Source: Bryum argenteum
Lineage: Eukaryota; Streptophyta; Bryopsida; Bryales; Bryaceae
Length of the DNA stretch: 64,000 bases
Assembly (NCBI GenBank): GCA_037043015.1
Contig: CM073321.1
Coordinates: 25,929,510-25,993,509 of the forward strand
Direction of reading: 5' to 3'
Shown here: in pieces, positions 57,194-64,000 of the stretch
Layout: the number at the start of each line of letters is the position of its first letter
Numbering within the stretch: the stretch's first letter is position 1
Notes under the pieces: model-generated
The model's database searches: none
What the model was told of the DNA's origin: nothing
The model's input: only the letters and a program-made list of their open reading frames with translations
Made by a program: the position numbers and the translations under genes

Positions 57194-57633
57194 TGAAGGA
57201 GCCTTGCTCGATCACATTCCGGGACCTAACAGGGCAGTCAACCCGAGGCCTTGATGGTACAGAGGGAGGTTGAAGTGCCATACACAGATCATCAGCGTGA
57301 CGAGGAAGAGTGGCTCCGTGGTATTTGTACGAGCTCTAAATTACCACTGCGTGAAAAGGAGGAACAACAGTAGCAGGAACATGGGTCTTCGGTGATGCAT
57401 GGCCGGGTCATACAGCCCCATGTCGTGGTCAGCAGGCTCTTGTGGAACGACGTGGTGATGACCAAATCGAGAAGATGAATCTGAAACGAAAGGAGAAGGC
57501 AAACAAATGCTGCACAACCACCAATACTCAAGTGAAACTAACCTAAGGAAAAAATATTGAAAAGCACATCAGACAGTACAAAATATAAAGTTCCTGTTCA
57601 ATTCACCACTGTAGGAGCCTTGCCCGATCACAG
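57049..57633. repeat. Diverged tandem duplication of about 175 bp
   Basis: 57049-57223 and 57461-57633 are related (roughly three quarters identical by eye), sharing ACCACCAATAC(C/T)CAAGTGAAA and CACCACTG.AGGAGCCTTGC. They may be duplicated exon-intron borders. Confidence 0.6.
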
Positions 57634-57847
57634 AACAACAATTTCGGAGTCCTCAGCTCGCAACTACCTATCTAGAAATCACACTTAACATACTAAAAGC
57701 TCTCAAGAAATCATGCTAGATATACTAAAAGCTGGGAAGGGTAAAGTGCTGCACATGCCAACTGCACGTATTCGCTCCCTGCCCTGTAAATCTCGATCGA
57801 TTTAGGGAAAGTGCCTGCACCTGCAACCAAGCAGGCTTCGAGCTGGA

Positions 57848-58198
57848 TTAGTCTTCAGAAGCATGAAGTGAATCATATTTTTGGCTCCACGTTCTGAACC
57901 GTCTTGGGCCTGATCTATAATACTCCTCCACCATACTTTGTACCAGATGGAATTGGTGTTCGAACATTTCTTCGCTATCGTCCACAAATTCAAGCCAAAT
58001 TTTAGAGACAAGACGCAATTTTAACAGAGTTTCCACTTGTTCAATTCGATCTGTACCACGGAATAGAAGAGGCCACACATTTTCTACAAAAACTTCTATT
58101 GAAAAATCTGGAAACAACTCGGCGTAATCTGATGTTTGAGTGGTTAACAGAAAAGGAAATTTTGGGCACGTGACTCGCAAAACTTTAGCGATGTTCAT
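57848..58198 (-). CDS. F-box-like short protein inside the CACTA element
   Basis: A 116-codon minus-strand frame from ATG 58198, containing FVENVWPLLFRGTDRIEQVE and LLKLRLVSKIWLEFVDDSEE. The spacing of W, LL, L.LRLVSK.W resembles an F-box helix bundle, but without the usual leading proline motif. It ends KYDSLHASED. A captured host fragment or an element-encoded accessory protein are both possible. Confidence 0.35.
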   Translation of the reverse strand: MNIAKVLRVTCPKFPFLLTTQTSDYAELFPDFSIEVFVENVWPLLFRGTDRIEQVETLLKLRLVSKIWLEFVDDSEEMFEHQFHLVQSMVEEYYRSGPRRFRTWSQKYDSLHASED

Positions 58199-58506
58199 GA
58201 TGAACCTGCTAGGGCACTACAGGAATTTGTGCCGGTCTGCTCCTAAAGGTACTTGCGCTCGGTAAACCCTAAATACATGCTCTGCGATTTGGAGTGAAGA
58301 AACTGCGGCTGTGAGTTTCTGAAGCAACACTTCAACTATAAAGAATCGGGAGCAAACATGCGATACGGAGGGAAATGACGGGCGGAAACTTCTAAACCCA
58401 CAGGAAATAAGCGTCGGAGCAGGTGTCCGTTGCAAAAGAGGTAAAGGTTTGATACCTTCACGGTGTAGAGGAGGTGATGCCAAGCGGACTAGGCTGCATA
58501 GGGTTC

Positions 58507-58919
58507 CTAGTCTTTGTCGAACTCGCCGTCACTTTCCAGTTCCTGAACTTCGTGATCCTCCAAATCCGGGAGGATTGGACCGAGTGGCCACCTGCGGGGT
58601 GCCTCCTCCTCCTCCTCATACGCTTCGACTGGATCGTTGCGGCTGTTTCCGGCCTCCTCACCGTCTGATTCGCCCTCGGTGTCCTCGTCTCGCGGATCTT
58701 CACCCGCCACATCGTCAGCCTCAACGGCAACTAAAGTTCCTCCCCCCCCCCCCGTCGTGCTGCCGATGTATCCTCCTGGCCAAGGACGTTTACATCGTCT
58801 TGCTCCTCAGATTCCTCATACTCCTGAGGATTGCGTTTGTAAAACACTCGCTTAGATCGTGGATTAGCGTGTACTACAAGTTTCCACCCCCGGTTGATCT
58901 TATCGTCTATGAAATACAC
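58507..58919 (-). CDS. CACTA transposase gene, exon 4 (end of DUF4216 and acidic tail)
   Basis: Starts after a splice acceptor (TTTTCACAG) with VYFIDDKINRGWKLVVHANP, the end of the DUF4216 domain found in CACTA proteins. A tail follows with EESEEQDDVNVLGQEDTSAA. The frame slips at a run of 12 C bases at 58741-58752; after it a very acidic tail (GEDPRDEDTEGESDGEEAG, QELESDGEFDKD) continues in the next frame. The run length is a likely indel or sequencing error. Confidence 0.65.
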
Positions 58920-59010
58920 CTGTGAAAACAAGAGTAAGTGTTATTTCGTCGGCCTCTGCCCTCTCGCAAGTCATGTACAGTGCTTGTAAATAGGATACGG
59001 TTTGCTGCTC

Positions 59011-59100
59011 AATAATGGCTCAATTTCAGCGCCTGCAATCTACAGGGATGTTCCTAGTACAAGCAATTATCGTTCATTGGGAAAAGTACTAAGAAGATAG
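59011..59100. mobile_element. MITE fragment in intron 3 of the CACTA gene
   Basis: Starts AATAATGGCTCAATTTCAGC and continues CAATCTACAGGGATGT, matching the inner-to-end part of the MITEs at 38.8 and 55.0 kb. Only one end is present. Confidence 0.6.
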
Positions 59101-59288
59101 ACCTACACTAAATAGTATATTTAGTTTGAGATATACTAATGTACATAAACATGTTATAAGTGTTTACTTCTGTTCAATATTTTTACCCACTATTTTAACC
59201 AAGATGGGGTCCTCACATAGTATTGGAATCAATGCTCTTGGTAATTTCAAAAAAAAAACTGATAAATAATAATATTAAAGAAACACAC

Positions 59289-59772
59289 CTGTGAAAAATC
59301 CTTTGGAAATACCAAAGGCTCATCTGTGATAGATGATTGGGGCATGAACCTCCCGGCCTTTATACGTAGTACACCACATTCATCTTCCACTAGAGTCCCT
59401 ACAGATCCCCTTCGAATGATAGAATTGTACCACTTGCCTTTTATCAAAACAGTGGTAAAACTATCAAAATGCACTTGCATTATACTCTCAACATAGCCAA
59501 GATACTCGGTACCTTGTCCATCCTCTTCGTACATGGAAAATATGCCACAATCAAAGGTTGTCTTTTTGTGCATGTCTCTCTCCATTATGCGGAAATGGCG
59601 CCCATAAGCCCACATAGCGGAGCAAAAATTAGCCTTGACTTGTGGGCCTATGGCAATGTCAAAAGCCATTTGAGAAATGAACTCTCCATTCCTCTGTGCA
59701 GCTTGCAAAGTTGGTAAAGCCCACTCTTTAAAGCTTGGTAAATTGGGGTTCAAGCTTTTTTGAGTGGCATAC
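59289..59772 (-). CDS. CACTA transposase gene, exon 3 (DUF4216 region)
   Basis: Begins after TTTTTAAG and reads LNPNLPSFKEWALPTLQAAQ, TTFDCGIFSMYEEDGQGTEY, LGYVESIMQVHFDSFTTVLI and KGKWYNS, ending FPKDFSQ at the donor CAG|GTGTGT (59289). The G.Y..SI.QVHFDSF....F..KW pattern is DUF4216-like. The frame joins exon 4 without a break (phase 0). Confidence 0.75.
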
Positions 59773-59915
59773 CTTAAAAACCAACAATCATCTCATTAAT
59801 GTATTATTTTAAGCAATTAAAATCAATTATGCACAAAAACACTCTAAAACATTCGTGTAAAGTATAAGATGTGACATATTGGCAGAAACATATATTTGTG
59901 TTTAGAATTAAGTAC

Positions 59916-60838
59916 CTGCCACGCCATGTCTCTAATGATGGAGAGTTTTGCAAAAGGAATCTGTGAACTTGTTCTCTAAGGAGAGGCTTGAGAATTTGTT
60001 CGGATTTCATCTTTGGCAAAACAATACCGGAAAAGTGATCACCTTCTCCTGACTCCCAAAGCCTTGGGGCTTTTGAGTAGAGTCGTTGGACAAATTCCGT
60101 GACATAAAACATAGTCTCAGAAACTATGTAACCCTCTGCCATGCTACCCTCTAGACGGGCTTTTTGCCTAACAAATCCTTTCGAAGTCTTCATATATCTC
60201 TCTAAGAAATACATCCAACGGGCAGAAACTGAGCCGGCAAGTTCTACCTCTTCTACGAGATGCACTATCAAATGAAATTGTATACCAAAAATAGAGGGGG
60301 GCAGATGTAACTCCATTAAACACAACAGATTTGTTGCCTCCACTTTCTTAGACTCAATTTCTAGCTTGTTAATTTCTTTAGAGCATATCCACTTAAACAA
60401 AGCCCCCAAACTATAGATTATGTCCCTAATCTCTATAGTTAATGTGCCCCTTATAGCAATGGGAAGCAAATCGTGGAGTAGATTATGATAATCATGTGTT
60501 TTCATGCCAACGATCTTTCTATCGCTAAACTTGGAGGCAAAAGAAGAGCCATACCCGGTGGGAGTTCGCGTAGAGGAGATGGTGCTTATCACTGAGTCAT
60601 ACTCCTCTAAAGTCCAAATCCATGGAGCCTTTGCGTACTTATACTTCACATTGCCTTTCTTGTCCCGTCCATCCTCATGTGCCCACAATTCGGGCCGCAT
60701 GTCATTTTCTTTGAAGGCGTTGCGGACGCTAATGCTGTCAGCCTTGGTTCCTTTACAGTTAGAAAAGGTTTTGAACAAGGCTGCACACACATTCTTTTCA
60801 ATGTGCATGGGATCTAACAAATGGGGAATTGGAAGGTC
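59916..60838 (-). CDS. CACTA transposase gene, exon 2 (TNP2 C-terminal part and DUF4218)
   Basis: An uninterrupted exon of 923 nt. It starts at the acceptor TTTTTTTTGTGGCAG with DLPIPHLLDPMHIEKNVCAA, the conserved HIEKNV block of TNP2. It continues to MKTHDYHNLLHDLLPIAIRG, LLCLMELHLPPSIFGIQFHL and ARWMYFLERYMKTSKGFVRQ, then GSMAEGYIVSETMFYVTEF, the DUF4218 domain. It ends ETWRG at CAG|GTACTT. Well preserved. Confidence 0.88.
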
Positions 60839-62271
60839 CTGCCACAAAAAAAAGGCAGCCCACCATTGCAATAAAGGTCAGAACCTACCATAAAAATAAA
60901 ACTCATAGCCCATCAAACAGTATTTTTATATTCCTCACCATTTGTGATATCATCACGTTAAAATTGATCAAGCAATAGCGGTTACAACTTGAAAATACCT
61001 CAACTTCTCTAACTAGTATAAGGTAGGGGCTCCAAAACCAATAGGAACCTAAATCTTATTGAATAATGACAAGAATGATAAGTTATCTATGGTGACCTAT
61101 ATTTGTTTTCTGGAATGATTATTGTGCACAGATTTTGTTGGAATTAGAACGTTGTTAATTCTGGAGCCCTCTACCTTAGGCCACCTCTACACTAGACCCT
61201 TCAAAATTTCTGTTGAAGTTTAAAAAAGTGTTATCTAAAACTAGCATGATGAGAACCCAGCAATAAAAAACAGTTTCCTTTAAATTTACATAAATAGAAG
61301 GACTTAACCCCCATGGTCCCCAAACATTGATATGATTATATGAGGGAAGCTCCAATTCGGTCCCTTTATCTGAAAAGCATACTGCCAATCATAGGATATT
61401 GTGTCAAAAGTAAGTTAGGTACTTTCATAAATTTCATTAGCGCTCAGTTATAGTAAGGTAGTGAATAAAAGCTCAATTTTAATCATGGGGAAATTTTACA
61501 GTGATGTCACCAAACTCCTAACTCAAAACATATAGTTGGGTCCAGAAAGAAACGAGATTTAGCAAAATCTGAATGTTATGATGTAACAGATGTAGAGCAG
61601 TGAACGTTTTTAAATCATATAATTTCTATGTGTCCAATAAACTTGGAATTATATAAATCGATTTGCTTCAAACGCTGAAATTGACAATTTCTGAAAAAAG
61701 GTTATAAACTCCTAGTTAGAAGAATAGTTTGGAATTGGTATACATGCAAAAGTTCATGATGTTGGGACCTTAATAGGTAACTACAACCGCATGCATTGAA
61801 ATTTCATTATTTCGGTCTAACTTAAACCTATCATAGGTCTAAATCCATTCCAAATATTAGAAAAATACCCCGTATTCTACTCGCAGTAAACACACTTTCA
61901 AACATTTAGGGGTTCAGGAATTTTCTGACTTCAAAATGAACTCATAAATTGCTTCTTGTTTATTACACAATGGCTAACTGGACTTAACCCCAATTCAGCA
62001 CATCTTTGATTTCGACTTTATGAGTTCATAGAACGGGTACGGTGCAAAAAGTAGATGAAGAAATTCTCATTTTCCTGGGTCAACTGCCTACAGTCTATTG
62101 TACTTGAAAATCAGCAAATCACCATTGGGTGTTCAGCACTGCCCTATCAACGATAAATGCAACATCAGCAGTGATCGAGAACTTTTAGGTAAGATAAAAT
62201 ATGGTATAACCAGCAAATCCCATAAGGCATGAGCGTTTCCAATGCAAACAAGTCATATGTTGAATTCGCAC
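60839..62271 (-). other. Large intron of the CACTA transposase gene
   Basis: 1433 bp, GT..AG, AT-rich, with a polypyrimidine acceptor. No nested gene recognised. Confidence 0.7.
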
Positions 62272-62759
62272 CTTGTAATAGGGGAGTTTGAAAAAAATCG
62301 ACTTGGCTTTCACTCCTGCATCTTTTTTAGAGATTTCCTTGCTTTTCACCATCTGCCATCTTTTCAACCAAAATTCGGCTGTTGTGCGTTTAGGAGGGGG
62401 TCCTGCCTTCTTCTTGCCGAATGCTTTGTCATGGTGAGGGTGATGAAGCCTGTGACCATAAGGTAAATACTTTCTATGTCCCATGTAAATTACCTTTTTC
62501 AAAGCTTTAGAACTGCGGGACTCCAATTGGTGAGGTCCACAAGGGGGGCAAGCATAGTGCCCTTGAGTTTGGAGTGAGGAACACACCCCGTACCCTGGAA
62601 AGTCATGCATTGTCCAGAGAAGCATGCCCTTCAGATTGAAATGCTTCTTGTCAGGTGCAGCGGACACATCCACAGCTTCTACCCCAACATCCCACAACAA
62701 ACGCAGCTCTTTAACCATAGGTTGTAGATAGGTGTTCATGTCTTTCACCTTCTTCTTGC
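62272..62759 (-). CDS. CACTA transposase gene, exon 1 in the window (TNP2 domain)
   Basis: Begins after acceptor TTGTTGCACAG and reads KKKVKDMNTYLQPMVKELRL, NLKGMLLWTMHDFPGYGVCS and GHYACPPCG, the Transposase_21/TNP2 signature. It continues YMGHRKYLPYGHRLH and ends KLPYYK at the donor AAG|GTGCGA (62272). It joins exon 2 in frame (phase 0) across an intron of about 1.4 kb. Earlier exons of the domain (the PDGFNPF region) are not seen in the window. Confidence 0.88.
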
Positions 62760-62775
62760 CTGTGCAACAAGCCAA

Positions 62776-63100
62776 TCATGAAACCAATAATAATGTTAGA
62801 GAGTTCCATAAGCCAATTATGAAACCAATAATAATGTTAGAGAGTTGCATATTGAAGTATTACATTAGGTTTTTGTACTAAGGGTTGATAACTAGTAAGT
62901 TTAGCATATTATGGGCATCGGGTGATTAGCATTACGAACACACACTTCATTCATTCCGACCATGTTCAAAGGGTCTGGAGTTTCTATCTAAATTTTCTAT
63001 CAAATTAAATCTGTAATGATAGTTTAGTGTGCACAGTGACAACTAGACCATAGTAAGTAACATAACCTCGAAAAGTTGCTAGCCCGGTGGACACTGTAAG
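62776..63100. other. No gene recognised
   Basis: Includes a local direct repeat of GAAACCAATAATAATGTTAG (62780-62800 and 62823-62843). Confidence 0.4.
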
Positions 63101-63105
63101 CAGCA

Positions 63106-63250
63106 AAAAGGGGGGGGGGTTGCAAATAAACAATTAAAAGGTGTGAGAACAGTAACCACCTAATTGAGGGGGGGGTGCACAGTAACAAGGAAAATGCTAC
63201 CCGGGGGGGGGTGCACAGGAATAAGGAAAAGGCTAACGGGGGGCTGCACA
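63106..63250. repeat. G-run repeats, about 35-bp units
   Basis: Four runs of six to ten G (63110-63119, 63168-63175, 63203-63211, 63238-63243). The last three begin near-copies of a 35-bp unit GGGGGTGCACAGTAACAAGG followed by AAAATGCTAC. It could form a G-quadruplex. Confidence 0.75.
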
Positions 63251-63299
63251 GTTCCAAATAAAACAAAATGGCCACAGTTTCGACCAATAAGATCCAGTC

Positions 63300-63900
63300 T
63301 GAGCTTAAGGCAATCAATACTGGACTGATGGAAGCAGACCTGGCCCGTATTAGAAATAATCAGGCCCCAATCGAAAAACAGCTGGTCCCTACCGGTGTAC
63401 TAGTACTTGCAAAAATACATTATCGTGGCCTCCAGTTCTGAAGCCCATTACAGTTTGGCTAAGTTAGAGCCTTTACCAACGAGCACCTCTGCTCTATCTA
63501 TTTGGTCACAGATAAGATACACATGGTAAATGTAGTGAAATGCCTAACACAAGAAAAATATGAACTCAATATCCCCTCTACTCGTTTCCATATATTATTT
63601 GGTCAGACATTTTCCAAATTTCTACTTTATGGGTATGAACAGTACATTGCTAAAGGCTCAGACTAGTTAAATTATTATCCAAGAAAAGTGACATGCCCAC
63701 TAGCAGGAGACCTGCCCATTTCAATGGTTAAGTTTCAGTGGTTGGTTATGGGTGCCCCTACCTTAAAATTAAAGAGTTCTGCTAGGGTGCTAAAGGCCTG
63801 ACTGGAAGACCAAGTTATACTGTATTGTTTCATTGTACATGACATTGCAAAATTTTGAGAAGAAATGGCGAACTTCATATTCTGGTTCAAGAAAGAAAGA
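63300..63900. other. No gene recognised
   Basis: Probably CACTA intron or 5' region; no frame with family motifs. Confidence 0.35.
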
Positions 63901-63903
63901 AAG

Positions 63904-63938
<35 letters not shown>
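63904..63938. repeat. Poly-A run of 35 bases
   Basis: Preceded by AAGAAAGAAAGAAAG. It could be a retroposon tail or simple slippage. Confidence 0.85.
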
Positions 63939-63939
<1 letters not shown>

Positions 63940-64000
63940 ACAACGTTGGTCTCCTAAGACCCTGGCCATTATCTTAACACCCTGGCCACCCCAAAAATGT

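Larger units (their letters stand above)
54518..64000 (-). mobile_element. CACTA transposon, left end and transposase; runs past the window
   Basis: The left terminus CACTACTAGAATTTGGC starts at 54518, with nearby GCTACG motifs as subterminal repeats. A minus-strand TNP2-type transposase gene lies at 58.5-62.76 kb, so the element's 3' end is on the left. The matching right terminus (GTAGTG) was not found, so it ends beyond 64000 or is lost. It inserted into the broken unit ending at 54517. About 4 kb between the transposase and the left end holds further reading frames. Confidence 0.7.

Noticed and set aside
1-64000. tRNA or rRNA genes
   Set aside because: No A-box/B-box pair with a cloverleaf and no rRNA-like stretch was noticed by eye; a dedicated scan was not possible.

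Overview
The window looks like gene-poor, repeat-rich nuclear DNA of a green plant or streptophyte relative. The evidence is a TTTAGGG-type telomere-like tract in three places, plant-style Ty3/gypsy chromovirus and Ty1/copia elements, a CACTA element with TNP2, DUF4218 and DUF4216-like exons, hAT elements with a DUF659-like domain, and GT..AG introns. The species cannot be read from the sequence; seedless plants or charophyte algae are only a guess. No clear intact host gene, tRNA or rRNA gene was seen.

Layout. 1-1510: 5' part of an unknown minus-strand gene with a palindrome array upstream. 1656-7763: full-length Ty3/gypsy chromovirus (minus strand, 5-bp target duplication CCTAT) whose LTRs carry perfect heat-shock-element arrays. 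8493-8552: perfect 60-bp CATG palindrome. 10176-14285: incomplete second gypsy element. 15.6-31.1 kb: four minus-strand gene cassettes, each with a GC-rich array related to GGCGACCGGCGGTCGCC on its 5' side; one is a hAT transposase (23.4-26.6 kb), and three share a small accessory protein domain. Fragments of other elements lie between them (19.7-20.6 kb, 21.4-22.6 kb). 32.2-36.88 kb: a 4.7-kb element with a DUF7869-like gene and a 46-bp-period array of 27-bp palindromes. 37-41 kb: AT-rich DNA with two MITE-like repeats. 41.7-44.4 kb: a SINA-like pseudogene and an unknown reading frame. 44.9-54.5 kb: an old broken unit split by a young copia element (46437-52032). 54518 to the right edge: a CACTA element with a four-exon transposase gene, further reading frames and nested MITEs.

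How the parts fit. Most of the window is nested mobile DNA. The most unusual material is a recurring architecture: one gene on the minus strand with an array of inverted-repeat motifs just upstream. In the two elements with clean palindromes (1-1510 and 32200-36882) the array starts 85-86 bp upstream of the first ATG, although the palindrome sequences differ. In the four GC-rich cassettes the motif is shared. The arrays could be transposase binding sites near element ends, promoter or operator arrays, or both. A second copy of the 3' end of the 32.2-36.9 kb element at 21.4-22.06 kb shows that it is a repeated family. Reading frames in these non-viral elements are decayed, mainly by TAG codons.
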